From: JAIRNF01 sp031550925
GTDB taxonomy: Bacteria > Bacteroidota > Bacteroidia > Bacteroidales > UBA932
Reading direction: 5' to 3'
Assembly: GCA_031550925.1 (NCBI GenBank)
Contig: JAVBOE010000063.1
Span: forward strand, 1 to 41,381
DNA length: 41,381 bases
Positions 1 to 7,640 of the stretch are shown here, in pieces. The position numbers and the translations under genes were made by a program. The stretch's first letter is position 1, and the number at the start of each line of letters is the position of its first letter. Under the pieces are notes generated by a model that did not search any database, was not told the DNA's origin, and saw only the letters and a list, made by a program, of their open reading frames with translations.

Positions 1-148
1 ACAACTACCTTTAGCTTAGGAAATTTACTGGTTATGTAGCTTATGTTACTGTTGTGTACTCCGTGGAGTTTTACAGGGTCTATCCCCTCAATAATGATTA
101 ACTTTTCTGCCATTCAGTTTTAATACAATTTGCTTAGGTACAAATGTA
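1..148. other. left edge, no gene recognised
   Basis: The stretch before the first gene has stops in the readable frames and no recognisable protein, RNA or strong hairpin. It lies downstream of the CapA-like gene, so it is probably a 3' intergenic region. The neighbouring gene is outside the window. Confidence 0.4.
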
Positions 149-1252
149 TTAAAATTTACGCTCATATATGCCAGAATTATTTGAGTCGAGCAAACTTCGG
201 GCATCTTTAACGAACTGCATGAAGCGTGAGTAGTAGCCTTCCTGAAAGAAGTCGTTTTTCTCCTCAAAGTTTTCAACAGGCAAAATATAGTATCGTTTAA
301 CACTTTCTTCGATGGGTTTATACGTCCAAACGAGAGAGTATGAGGCATCTGTAATTTCGGTTTTATCGTTTTCTTTTACCAGCGTAAAGTAGGTAATGGC
401 ACCGCCATCGGTATGCGTTCGTTCTTGGTTTGATACAAAATTACCCAAAGAATATACAATAGCGCTATTTGCTTTAGAACCGTTTGGGTGGTCGGTTTCT
501 TCGCAGGAATATCTTAGCTCCATAGGCTGAATAACGTGTGGGTGAGAGCCAATAACTAGCGTAGCCCCATTTTCGATCATAAAGTTGGCAAGACGTTTTT
601 GTTCAGCGTTGGGTAAGCGTTGGTATTCTTCGCCCCAATGGATGATGACAATGGTTGCATCAGGTTGCCATAGCTTGAGCGATGCCAGATCTTTTGCAAT
701 GCTATCTTGCTGAATGAGGTTTACCTGTGTGGGAGAGGGTATTGCCAATCCGTTTGTTCCGTATGTATAGCAGAGAAATGCCAGCCGGAATCCGTTTTTT
801 TCGATGAGTAGGGGATAGTGACGATTTTTTTCGTCGAATGTTCGGTACGTGCCTAGGTGTGCTATTCCTAATGTATCGAGTACATCGAGGGTACGGGTAA
901 TTCCCTTCAATCCTTTATCACACGAGTGGTTATTGGCTGTCGCAAGAATATCTACACCAACGTTTTTGAGTGTATATGCAAGCTCATCGGGTGCAGCAAA
1001 CTGTGGATAGCCGCTGTAAGGAGGACCGGGTAATGTTGTTTCGAGGTTGGCAAGGGTAATATCCGCTTCGCTCAGATTCTTTGCTATATACATAAAACAG
1101 CTGTCGTAGCTGTATGTTCCGTTGTATTTTGCCCCGGTAATTTGAGGCATGTGCTGCATTACGTCGCCAATAAAAGCAAAGCGTATGGTGTCTTGTGCTT
1201 TTGCTATACTAGCAAGGAAGAACACTAACGTTAAGGTTAGAATTAGTCGCAT
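149..1252 (-). CDS. CapA-family secreted metallophosphatase (PGA_cap)
   Basis: A 367-aa protein of the CapA/PgsA metallophosphatase family, named for poly-gamma-glutamate capsule proteins but of unknown substrate in most bacteria. Residues 1-19 form a signal peptide ending AKA-QD, so the enzyme should act in the periplasm or at the surface. Family motifs appear in order: GDVM (29-32), NLETT (69-73), ANNHSCDKG (106-114), IHWGEEY (204-210), GSHPHV (235-240) and YSLGNF (267-272). These Asp, Asn and His residues form the di-metal site of calcineurin-like phosphoesterases. Length is normal for the family. No capB or capC homologue lies beside it, so a capsule role is not supported. It is the last minus-strand gene after the regulator gene and seems to have its own promoter directly upstream. 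Family assignment is secure; function is not. Confidence 0.88.
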   Translation of the reverse strand: MRLILTLTLVFFLASIAKAQDTIRFAFIGDVMQHMPQITGAKYNGTYSYDSCFMYIAKNLSEADITLANLETTLPGPPYSGYPQFAAPDELAYTLKNVGVDILATANNHSCDKGLKGITRTLDVLDTLGIAHLGTYRTFDEKNRHYPLLIEKNGFRLAFLCYTYGTNGLAIPSPTQVNLIQQDSIAKDLASLKLWQPDATIVIIHWGEEYQRLPNAEQKRLANFMIENGATLVIGSHPHVIQPMELRYSCEETDHPNGSKANSAIVYSLGNFVSNQERTHTDGGAITYFTLVKENDKTEITDASYSLVWTYKPIEESVKRYYILPVENFEEKNDFFQEGYYSRFMQFVKDARSLLDSNNSGIYERKF

Positions 1253-1268
1253 AGGTGTGGTTTTGTTA

Positions 1269-1303
1269 CAAAGATAACAAAAAGCCCCCTCTACCTCCCC
1301 AAA
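1269..1303 (-). promoter_or_regulatory. probable promoter of the CapA-like gene
   Basis: On the minus strand TATCTTTG (1269-1276) matches the Bacteroidetes -7 box TAnnTTTG and lies 16 nt before the ATG. A TTTG at 1300-1303, 23 nt further upstream, could be the -33 box. That TTTG is part of the core of the adjacent palindromic repeat. Confidence 0.5.
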
Positions 1304-1376
1304 GGGGGAGAATTTAGGCGAATATTTTCTTTGTAGAAGAAAGATTCCCTCCCTTTGGGAGGGCTAGGGAGGGCTT
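1282..1376. repeat. head-to-head pair of CCTCCC-TTT-GGGAGG palindromic repeats (pair 1)
   Basis: The left copy (1282-1310) and right copy (about 1345-1376) are inverted relative to each other. Each has a palindromic core of C-rich arm, AAA/TTT and G-rich arm, plus a one-sided tail that repeats the arm (CTAGGGAGGGCTT in the right copy). The copies are separated by about 35 nt of unique sequence. The design resembles REP/BIME elements. The right copy runs up to the regulator gene's stop codon. Confidence 0.8.
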
Positions 1377-1661
1377 CTATGGTTTCAAGTAGCTTTGGAT
1401 GGCTTTTACGTATGTTTCAAAAGCCGTTAATCCTTCTTTTGTAATCTTACAAATGGTTTGTGGATACTTGCCCTTAAACTGTTTAACTACCTCAATATAG
1501 CCTGCAGCACTCAACTTGTCCACCTGTACGCTGAGGTTGCCCGCGGTAGCTCCAGTCTTCTCTTTAATATATACGAAGTCTGCCTGCTCTACACTAATGA
1601 GTAAAGACATAATAGCTAAGCGCAGCTGGGAGTGTAGTATGGGATCGAGCTCCTTAAACAT
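1377..1661 (-). CDS. small winged-helix transcriptional regulator (HTH_34 type)
   Basis: A 94-aa protein made almost entirely of one winged-helix DNA-binding domain. Its sequence (N-terminal MFKELDPILHSQLRLAIMS, central GATAGNLSVQVDKLSAAGYI, then a KGKYPQT wing) fits the MarR/ArsR-like HTH_34 family, whose members often read as 'winged helix DNA-binding protein'. No cysteine or histidine metal site is visible, so an ArsR-style metal sensor is unlikely. The start overlaps the 3' end of the upstream membrane-protein gene by 8 bp, which shows translational coupling. The natural inference is that it senses or controls the membrane proteins and perhaps the upstream TPR/TonB genes, but the signal is unknown. 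Confidence 0.82.
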   Translation of the reverse strand: MFKELDPILHSQLRLAIMSLLISVEQADFVYIKEKTGATAGNLSVQVDKLSAAGYIEVVKQFKGKYPQTICKITKEGLTAFETYVKAIQSYLKP

Positions 1662-2277
1662 TTTTGTTTGCTTTACTATCCTTGCAAATTAATATATGAC
1701 CGGGAATAATATAGCCGAATACAAAAGCAATAATGTATAATAATATATCATACCTCATTGGTGTAAAGAAGCATCCTATAGCGCAAGCCCAACAAATCAT
1801 TGCGCCGAATTTGAGTGGCTTGAATCGGTATGCCATTCCGCTTACGAATAAGCCTGCGGCAGCTATTAATAGTAGAATAGGGTAGAACATGTAGTATGCT
1901 CCGGCAATGTATTCACCGGACACATCGCCTAATGATCTTAATATGGGATATGCCGAGAACATAATTGCCATACCAACAGCAAAAGCTATCCAAGTACCCC
2001 CTACAATTCTATCGGTGTATGTGTAGAATCTTGTTTTACGAGCATTTCGCCAGCCAATAATGAAGCTGCCAATAAAGCCTATAGGTAGCATTAACGTCCA
2101 TCCATAATATTGCCAGAGTTTACCAAAAAATATAAAATTATTTAAACCGGCAAGAATTACTAGATAACCCCATAAAAGAAAATGATAACCAAGTCCTGAT
2201 TGCACGTTAGTTTTGGCATTTTCTATCATCCCCATAATTACATTGAGGCTTTCTTTTTCGGTAAATTTCTTTTCCAT
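1654..2277 (-). CDS. multi-pass membrane protein, paralogue of the gene upstream
   Basis: A 207-aa integral membrane protein with a short cytoplasmic N-terminus (MEKKFTEKESLNVIMGMIEN) and about six hydrophobic segments. A basic loop (GWRNARKTRFYTYTDR) sits near residues 75-90. I recognise no named family. It aligns along its whole length with the neighbouring 2318-2911 product: the N-termini, LLWGYLV.LAGL.NFIF, FKPLK.GA..CWACAI and the C-terminal PGH motif are shared. It is therefore a tandem duplicate. The 3' end overlaps the winged-helix regulator by 8 bp. The pairing of a small HTH protein with a membrane partner suggests a membrane-linked regulatory unit or a self-regulated transporter, but nothing in the sequence shows a catalytic or transport motif. 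Confidence 0.8.
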   Translation of the reverse strand: MEKKFTEKESLNVIMGMIENAKTNVQSGLGYHFLLWGYLVILAGLNNFIFFGKLWQYYGWTLMLPIGFIGSFIIGWRNARKTRFYTYTDRIVGGTWIAFAVGMAIMFSAYPILRSLGDVSGEYIAGAYYMFYPILLLIAAAGLFVSGMAYRFKPLKFGAMICWACAIGCFFTPMRYDILLYIIAFVFGYIIPGHILICKDSKANKNV

Positions 2278-2317
2278 CGTTTAAAAATGACTGTTTATTA
2301 AAACAAGTTATAAAGTA

Positions 2318-2911
2318 TCAGGATGCTATTTTCTTTGATGCAACTATCATGTGTCCGGGGATAAGAGCGCCAAAGAAAAAGCCCACAACATATAGCAGTA
2401 TATTGTATCTCCAGCTAACGTAAAAGCATGCAATTGCACATGCCCAGCATACTATTGCTCCAATTTTAAGTGGCTTAAAGTTGTATATAGTACCACTAAC
2501 AAAAGTAGCTACTGCAGCTAAAATCAATAGTACAACATAAAATAAACGATACCCGCCGGGAGACAGAGGCACCAAATCGAAGGCAGAAAACAGCATCAAG
2601 GCCATGCTAATACCAAAAGCTATCCATACGCTGCCTACAAACCTATCGGCATGTGTATATACTTTTCTGATGCGTTTAGTTCTTCTGGCAATGAAGATGC
2701 TACACACCAATCCAACCGGGATCATTATCAGCCAGCCTAGCGTAGCCCATTTTTGACCGTAGAAGATAAAGTTTGTTAATCCTGCCAGTACGACTAAGTA
2801 ACCCCATAAGAGAGAATACAGACCAAGACCTTTTTTTACGTTGCTTTTCGCGTTTTCTATCATTCCTATAATAAGGTCGAGGCTTTCTTTTTCGGTAAAC
2901 TTCTTTTCCAT
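2318..2911 (-). CDS. multi-pass membrane protein, tandem paralogue
   Basis: A 197-aa membrane protein with about six hydrophobic segments. An upstream in-frame ATG at 2953 would add 14 residues, but the start at 2911 (MEKKFTEKESLDLIIGMIEN) matches the paralogue's N-terminus almost exactly and is preferred. Shared blocks with the 1654-2277 product cover the whole length, while the middle region (about residues 75-130) has diverged most, which argues for an old duplication rather than a recent repeat. A 40-bp gap separates the two copies. Family and function are unknown. It probably belongs to the same transcript as the regulator gene downstream. Confidence 0.78.
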   Translation of the reverse strand: MEKKFTEKESLDLIIGMIENAKSNVKKGLGLYSLLWGYLVVLAGLTNFIFYGQKWATLGWLIMIPVGLVCSIFIARRTKRIRKVYTHADRFVGSVWIAFGISMALMLFSAFDLVPLSPGGYRLFYVVLLILAAVATFVSGTIYNFKPLKIGAIVCWACAIACFYVSWRYNILLYVVGFFFGALIPGHMIVASKKIAS

Positions 2912-2964
2912 AGCTTTTATATGCTTATAGATAATCTGCTTCAAAGTTAACATTTTTGTTTAAA

Positions 2965-3027
2965 GGCCCCTCCCAACCTCCCCAAAGGGGAGGAAAAAAC
3001 CCTCCCTTTGGGAGGGTGGGGTGGGTT
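2965..3027. repeat. head-to-head pair of palindromic repeats (pair 2)
   Basis: Copies at about 2965-2993 and 2999-3027 face each other with only a few bases between them. Each carries the CCTCCC(C)-AAA/TTT-GGGGAGG core and a G- or C-rich tail. Paired, they could form a long hairpin of about 30 bp between the TPR gene and the downstream membrane-protein gene, which might attenuate transcription or stabilise mRNA. Confidence 0.8.
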
Positions 3028-3031
3028 TTCT

Positions 3032-3673
3032 TTACTCACACTGTTTTAGTAACGATGCTGCCATGCCTTTACCCCATATAGGATCGAGCTCTGTAGCGGG
3101 TTCGAAAGTTTCGAATAGCTGTACACTTTTTTCTATAACCGGTTTTGCCTTTTCTTTTCCGCCGCCAAACATTGCCGGGGTATAGAATAAATTCTGCCCT
3201 AAAAGTAAGTATGCACGCGGATTATTAGAATTCTGCTTAATTGCTTCGGTAAGCAGCTGGCTTGCTTTAGGTCCGTATGTCTGAGAAAGCGTCATCGGGT
3301 CAACCATCATACGCCCTGTTGCTATCATGCTTTTCAGGCATGTCAATTCAGAGTTATTTGGGCTTAGCACTTCTGCATTAGCAAGCAGCTCGTCGGCGCG
3401 GTTAAGCTCCACATCAATATTTTTTGCTTCGGGACCTTGCATTCTATAGCAGCGTAAAATCTGCTGTAATGCTGCGTAGTAGTAGGGTTGCCACTTGTCT
3501 TTTTCGGCCTTTGCAATCCGTTCAAACGTGTTGCTTAAGGTAAGCATATCTTCTTTTGTTTTTACTGAATCTTGTAATGCAATGGTTTCTTTCATTACAG
3601 CAATGTACTTGTCGGTTTGTGCAAAACATGCAGCAGAGCAAAATAGAGCGATTGTGATTAGTAAAGTTTTCAT
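3032..3673 (-). CDS. periplasmic TPR-like protein
   Basis: A 213-aa exported protein. Residues 1-18 form a signal peptide (MKTLLITIALFCSAACFA-Q). The mature part is helical with TPR-like segments: WQPYYYAALQQILRCYRMQG, then a helix pair around residues 85-115, and NNPRAYLLLGQNLFYTPAMFGGG near 148-170. The last block is typical of a Bacteroidetes family usually encoded beside TonB-dependent receptors. It lies 107 bp downstream of the receptor gene on the same strand, with a repeat pair in the gap. A role as periplasmic partner of the receptor or of the downstream membrane proteins is inferred from context only. No enzyme motif is seen. Confidence 0.75.
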   Translation of the reverse strand: MKTLLITIALFCSAACFAQTDKYIAVMKETIALQDSVKTKEDMLTLSNTFERIAKAEKDKWQPYYYAALQQILRCYRMQGPEAKNIDVELNRADELLANAEVLSPNNSELTCLKSMIATGRMMVDPMTLSQTYGPKASQLLTEAIKQNSNNPRAYLLLGQNLFYTPAMFGGGKEKAKPVIEKSVQLFETFEPATELDPIWGKGMAASLLKQCE

Positions 3674-3697
3674 AATGTTAGTTTTTTAGTGTGTTAG

Positions 3698-3778
3698 AAG
3701 CCCCACCAACCTCCCCAAAGGGGGAGGCTTTTAGTCTTACCTAGCTCCTCCCCCTTTGGGGAGGTTGGGAGGGGCTTT
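3698..3778. repeat. head-to-head pair of palindromic repeats (pair 3)
   Basis: Two inverted copies (about 3698-3727 and 3747-3778) fill the gap between the receptor stop codon and the TPR gene. The right copy reads CTCCTCCCCCTTTGGGGAGG with a GTTGGGAGGGGCTTT tail, and the left copy is its near-complement. The spacer is about 20 nt. It is the third pair of the same family within 2.5 kb. Confidence 0.82.
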
Positions 3779-3780
3779 GA

Positions 3781-6003
3781 TTAATATATTCCATCAATAA
3801 TATCTTTCGAGCGATCTACACCCCAGCTTAAGAACACGCCTACAAAGTAGAATCTATCGGCAGTTGGAGTTATTGGATTTTTAATGCTTCCGTTGCTGGA
3901 ATAGCTGTAACCGTATATATTCTTTTGTCCTAAAAGGTTGGTTACCGAAGCAACAACAACAGAGTTGGCACCGAATATTTTTGTAATATAGTTGATGCTG
4001 AAGCCAAGATCGTTGTAGCATTTTGTCCGTCCCCAGTCGGCAATATGATAGCTGTTGTTTGTAGTGTTATGCGCTAGGTTGAAGTAAGGTCGCCCTGTTG
4101 CAAACGTATAGCTGAAATTTATGCTGCTGCTTATAGCCTGTACCCATTTCTTTGCTACAACCGATATGGTGTGTTCTGCTGCAAAGCTGGGGCGCATTTT
4201 TTCGGGATACTTCAGGTAGTCGCGTTTTGTATCAAGATAAGAGTAGCTTATCCAATAGTCGAGCCAGCTATTGAATGCTCTTTTATCTCTCCAGTACACC
4301 TCAACACCACGCGCATAGCCCGATCCATCGTTATTGTACACCGGTGTTGTTTTTACCAAATCATCGTACGTTTTGTAAAAGCCCTCAATTCGCAACGTTT
4401 TATACTTTTCGTTATACTGATAGTTTAGAATGTAGTGGGCTGCTTGTTGGTAGCCGAGGTCTGTGGTATATATCATTTGTAGATTCTCCGGTTTTTGATA
4501 AAATATACCATAGGCTGCGGAGAATTGAGATTTAGGGCCAACCTTATATGCAGCAGATATACGAGGGGCAATATTCCACTTATTGATGATGCTTGAATAT
4601 TCGCCACGTACACCTATTTTTACTGCAATTCGGTATGTTAGGTGGTAATCCATTTCGCCGAATATGGCACCATAGTTATCGGTAAGCGTTTTGCTGTACT
4701 GCATGTAGGTATTTTCAACATTTTCATGCCAATACTCTGCACCAAATCGTAAAGCGTTGAACCCACCTAGCTTTTTTTCCAGTACAAGCTTTGCTTGGGC
4801 AAAATTTTGAACGGCCTCTGTGTTGAAGTTATAAATGGAATCGAGATAAGGGGAAGGGAGAGTGATGATATTATTGTCCTCATCTTTTACAGCATGATTA
4901 ACCTTATCGTTATTATAGCTGTAACCTATACCCAAGTCGAACTTCCAGTTGTTACCTAAATATTCTTTCCAGCTAAGGTTGTTGTACCAGTTGAGGGTTT
5001 TCATATCATAGTTATTCTTGTAGTTTTCAAAGTCAATGTTTTCGCGACTTATATCCATTTTGTCGAAATCGGCGCTGGTGTAATACTTAACCATTCCACC
5101 CCATTTGGTTTTAAAACGAAAGTTGGCGTTACCCGCGTAGAACTGTGGCGTTTTATTTACTTCATAGGTTTGCTTTACGACTTCGAAGTACGGTCCCGGA
5201 TTAGTATAGGTAAAATCAACGCCCCATGATGACTTTTTATCTTTGCTCAGCTGCTGAAAGCCCGCACCTAAATAAACGGTAGATACGCTTGCACTTGCCT
5301 GTGATTGAGTTGGTAGATCAATGGATTCAAGTATCAAAGCTGATGATAGAGCCTGTCCATAAAGGGCGGAGTAACCTCCTGTACTGAAAATTGTACCTTT
5401 AAATAGTACAGGAGAAAAACGGCTACGCTGCGCAATATTCTCAGGACCAGAAAAGTAGGGCTTAGGTACTAAAGTACCATCTATATACTGCTTGGTTTCG
5501 TACACCGAGCCTCCGCGTACAGCTAGCCCTTCCTGCTCGCCAACCTGCTGCGCGCCGGGCAATGTACGGATAGCGGAGGTAATATCTGCATTCGATGCGC
5601 CTGTTGTAAGCATATCGATAGAGTTAAGTACGGTTGAGGCACGCTTTTTATCGCCGGCCTCGAACGAGCCTGCCATTACAATAGCGGCATCCAGCTCTTG
5701 TATATCTTCTTTTAAGGTAATATCTAAGGTAATGTTATTTCCTTGCAGGTTTAGTGATTGACTGTAAGGTAGATAGCCAATGCTGCTAAAAACAATGGTT
5801 GCTTCTCCCTTATTAGAGGTGCGAAAAGAGAAGTGCCCTTCAGCATTGGTGGTAGTACCATCGTAGCTATCTGCAATGCTAATGCTAACGCCTTGAATGG
5901 CTGTTCCTTTTACGGTTTTTACCGTTCCGTCAATCTTGGTTTGGGCTATAGAGCATAATGCTTGGCACATTATTACTATTATAATAAAGAGTGATTTTTT
6001 CAT
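3781..6003 (-). CDS. TonB-dependent outer-membrane receptor with carboxypeptidase-regulatory-like N-domain
   Basis: A 740-aa outer-membrane receptor. Residues 1-20 are a signal peptide. About 22-100 is a CarboxypepD_reg-like beta-sandwich (GTVKTVKGTAIQGVSISIAD, TTTNAEGHFSF, IVFSSIGY). About 105-225 is the plug (ITSAIRTLPGAQQVGEQEGL, AVRGGSVYETKQYIDGTLVP). The rest is a 22-strand-type barrel rich in aromatic residues. No SusD partner gene follows, so this is not a classical polysaccharide utilisation pair. The substrate cannot be read from sequence; siderophores, peptides or metal complexes are all possible. A good minus-strand promoter lies directly upstream, and the receptor is the first gene of the likely operon with the TPR, membrane and regulator genes. 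Confidence 0.9.
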   Translation of the reverse strand: MKKSLFIIIVIMCQALCSIAQTKIDGTVKTVKGTAIQGVSISIADSYDGTTTNAEGHFSFRTSNKGEATIVFSSIGYLPYSQSLNLQGNNITLDITLKEDIQELDAAIVMAGSFEAGDKKRASTVLNSIDMLTTGASNADITSAIRTLPGAQQVGEQEGLAVRGGSVYETKQYIDGTLVPKPYFSGPENIAQRSRFSPVLFKGTIFSTGGYSALYGQALSSALILESIDLPTQSQASASVSTVYLGAGFQQLSKDKKSSWGVDFTYTNPGPYFEVVKQTYEVNKTPQFYAGNANFRFKTKWGGMVKYYTSADFDKMDISRENIDFENYKNNYDMKTLNWYNNLSWKEYLGNNWKFDLGIGYSYNNDKVNHAVKDEDNNIITLPSPYLDSIYNFNTEAVQNFAQAKLVLEKKLGGFNALRFGAEYWHENVENTYMQYSKTLTDNYGAIFGEMDYHLTYRIAVKIGVRGEYSSIINKWNIAPRISAAYKVGPKSQFSAAYGIFYQKPENLQMIYTTDLGYQQAAHYILNYQYNEKYKTLRIEGFYKTYDDLVKTTPVYNNDGSGYARGVEVYWRDKRAFNSWLDYWISYSYLDTKRDYLKYPEKMRPSFAAEHTISVVAKKWVQAISSSINFSYTFATGRPYFNLAHNTTNNSYHIADWGRTKCYNDLGFSINYITKIFGANSVVVASVTNLLGQKNIYGYSYSSNGSIKNPITPTADRFYFVGVFLSWGVDRSKDIIDGIY

Positions 6004-6035
6004 GGTTTTCGTCCTGACGATTTATAAATATATTG

Positions 6036-6067
6036 CAAATATAAATTAGTTTATAAAATAAACCAAA
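6036..6067 (-). promoter_or_regulatory. promoter of the TonB-receptor cluster
   Basis: On the minus strand TTTG (6064-6067), 20 nt, then TATATTTG (6036-6043) is a full match to the Bacteroidetes TTTG/TAnnTTTG promoter. It leaves an untranslated leader of roughly 25-30 nt. The remaining AT-rich sequence up to the folC end (6068-6199) holds nothing else I recognise. Confidence 0.72.
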
Positions 6068-6199
6068 TGTTTTTGCGAAATATTTTTTATATAGCTGATA
6101 ATCAGTAATAAAAATTTATATAGGGGATAATATGCTGAAAATAGGGCGGTTTAGATCTAATAAAAATCTTCAGACCCTTGTAAAATAAGGGAACTATGT

Positions 6200-7495
6200 T
6201 TAGACAACCTCTGCAACAACAAATGTACTTCCGCCCACAAAAATTACATCGTTTTCTGTAGCCATATTTTTAGCCTTTTTATAAGCAGTGCTGACGGGTT
6301 CTATAACTTCTCCGTTTAAGCCAAATGCCATACATTTTTCGGCAAGTTGTTCAGCGGGCATGGCTCTTGGGAGGTCTGCTTTTGTAAATAGGTAGTATGC
6401 ATCTTTAGGCATTAGAGGGAGTATGCTTTGCAGGTCTTTATCGCTCATTACACCTATGATAAAGCACAGCTTATCATATTGCTGTTTCTTAAGCTGTTGC
6501 ATACTTTGCTCAAAACCATGAGCATTGTGCCCTGTATCTAAAATTATGGTTGGTTTATGAGAAACTATTTGCCATCTTCCCATTAAGCCTGTTGTTCTTG
6601 CAGTGTTTAAAAGACCACTTGAAAGTTCTTCTTGACTAATCTCTACCAGCTTATTTTCTACAAGAGCATTTACAGCTGCAAGCACAGTAAGCAAGTTTTT
6701 CTTCTGATAGTGTCCGTTTAAATCAAGACAGTAATGAGTTTCGCGAAATAAGAACGAAGGAGGTACATTTATTTCGAAGCATTGTTTATCACCTTTATCA
6801 AAAGTGTTTACAACGCTTAATTGCTTATCGGCAAATACTATTGGTGCATCTTTGCTGCGCGCCTGTTCTTGGAATACTTTTGCCGATTCTTCATTCCATT
6901 CACCAATAACAACAGGTATGTTCGGCTTAATGATTCCGGCTTTTTCTCCGGCAATTTCACTTATTGTTTTACCTAAAAAATCAGTATGATCTAATCCGAT
7001 ATTGGTAATAACGCTAACCAACGGAGTTATGATGTTTGTAGAGTCTAACCTACCGCCCATGCCGACTTCAACAACTGCAATATCTATTTTCTGACGGGCA
7101 AAGTAATCGAAGGCAAGAGCAACCGTCATTTCGAAGAACGAAGGTTGTATTTCTTCAAACAGCTTACGATGGCTCTCAACAAAGTTGACCACTTCATTCT
7201 CCGGAATCATTTCTCCGTTAATCCTTATCCGTTCTCTAAAATCTCTGAGGTGTGGCGAGGTATATAGCCCGACTTTGTAGCCCGCTTGCTGTAATACGGC
7301 AGCCAGCATATGCGATACGGATCCTTTTCCATTGGTTCCGGCTATGTGTATGCTTTTAAACTTACGGTGGGGATGGTTAAAGTATTCGTCCAGTTTTTCT
7401 GTATTAACCAAATCTGCTTTATACGCAGCCTTACCAATACGATGAAACATTGGCAGCTGGCTGAAAAGCCAATCGAGAGTTTCTTTGTAATTCAT
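6200..7495 (-). CDS. folC: bifunctional dihydrofolate synthase/folylpolyglutamate synthase
   Basis: A 431-aa cytoplasmic ligase of the Mur-ligase superfamily that adds glutamate to dihydropteroate and to tetrahydrofolates with ATP. The P-loop reads GTNGKGS (53-59). Family blocks follow: GLYTSPHLRDFRERIRING (76-94), VEVGMGGRLDSTN (142-154), ITNIGLDHTDFLG (163-175) with the metal-binding His, and EKAGIIK (184-190). The C-terminal domain has LDTGHNAHGF and FVGGSTFVVAEVV. Length is normal. It stands alone on the minus strand, divergent from the Bat operon. Confidence 0.95.
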   Translation of the reverse strand: MNYKETLDWLFSQLPMFHRIGKAAYKADLVNTEKLDEYFNHPHRKFKSIHIAGTNGKGSVSHMLAAVLQQAGYKVGLYTSPHLRDFRERIRINGEMIPENEVVNFVESHRKLFEEIQPSFFEMTVALAFDYFARQKIDIAVVEVGMGGRLDSTNIITPLVSVITNIGLDHTDFLGKTISEIAGEKAGIIKPNIPVVIGEWNEESAKVFQEQARSKDAPIVFADKQLSVVNTFDKGDKQCFEINVPPSFLFRETHYCLDLNGHYQKKNLLTVLAAVNALVENKLVEISQEELSSGLLNTARTTGLMGRWQIVSHKPTIILDTGHNAHGFEQSMQQLKKQQYDKLCFIIGVMSDKDLQSILPLMPKDAYYLFTKADLPRAMPAEQLAEKCMAFGLNGEVIEPVSTAYKKAKNMATENDVIFVGGSTFVVAEVV

Positions 7496-7538
7496 ATATC
7501 GTCAAAAATTTGATACGAAGATAAATATTATCCGGAAC

Positions 7539-7605
7539 AAGGATGAAAGAACAAAGACTAAAGACAATAAAATGAATCAAACATAGTCCTTGTTCTTTCA
7601 TCCTT
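7539..7605. repeat. 21-bp inverted repeat in the folC/moxR interval
   Basis: Arms AAGGATGAAAGAACAAAGACT (7539-7559, 21 nt, one base beyond its 20-nt core) and its complement at 7585-7605 match except for one base. A 25-nt spacer separates them. The following bases (7606-7640) continue the same pyrimidine-rich TCTTTTGTCTTTG wording. It could be a hairpin in either leader RNA or a mobile repeat remnant. Confidence 0.75.
7578..7585 (-). promoter_or_regulatory. possible folC promoter -7 box
   Basis: On the minus strand TATGTTTG fits TAnnTTTG. No clear TTG lies at the expected -33 distance, and the box sits in the spacer of the inverted repeat. Confidence 0.35.
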
Positions 7606-7610
7606 GCTCT

Positions 7611-7640
7611 TTTGTCTTTGTCTCTTTTCTTTTATCTTTG
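7611..7640 (+). promoter_or_regulatory. candidate promoter of the Bat operon
   Basis: TTTG (7611-7614), 18 nt, TATCTTTG (7633-7640) matches the Bacteroidetes consensus. It would give a leader of about 250 nt. A second TAnnTTTG box, TAGATTTG, is at 7727-7734 with a TTTG 24 nt upstream (7699-7702), which is a less ideal spacing. Confidence 0.5.

Noticed and set aside
1282..3778. CRISPR array formed by the C/G-rich repeats
   Set aside because: Spacing is irregular, copies are inverted relative to each other, and genes lie between them; no cas gene is present.
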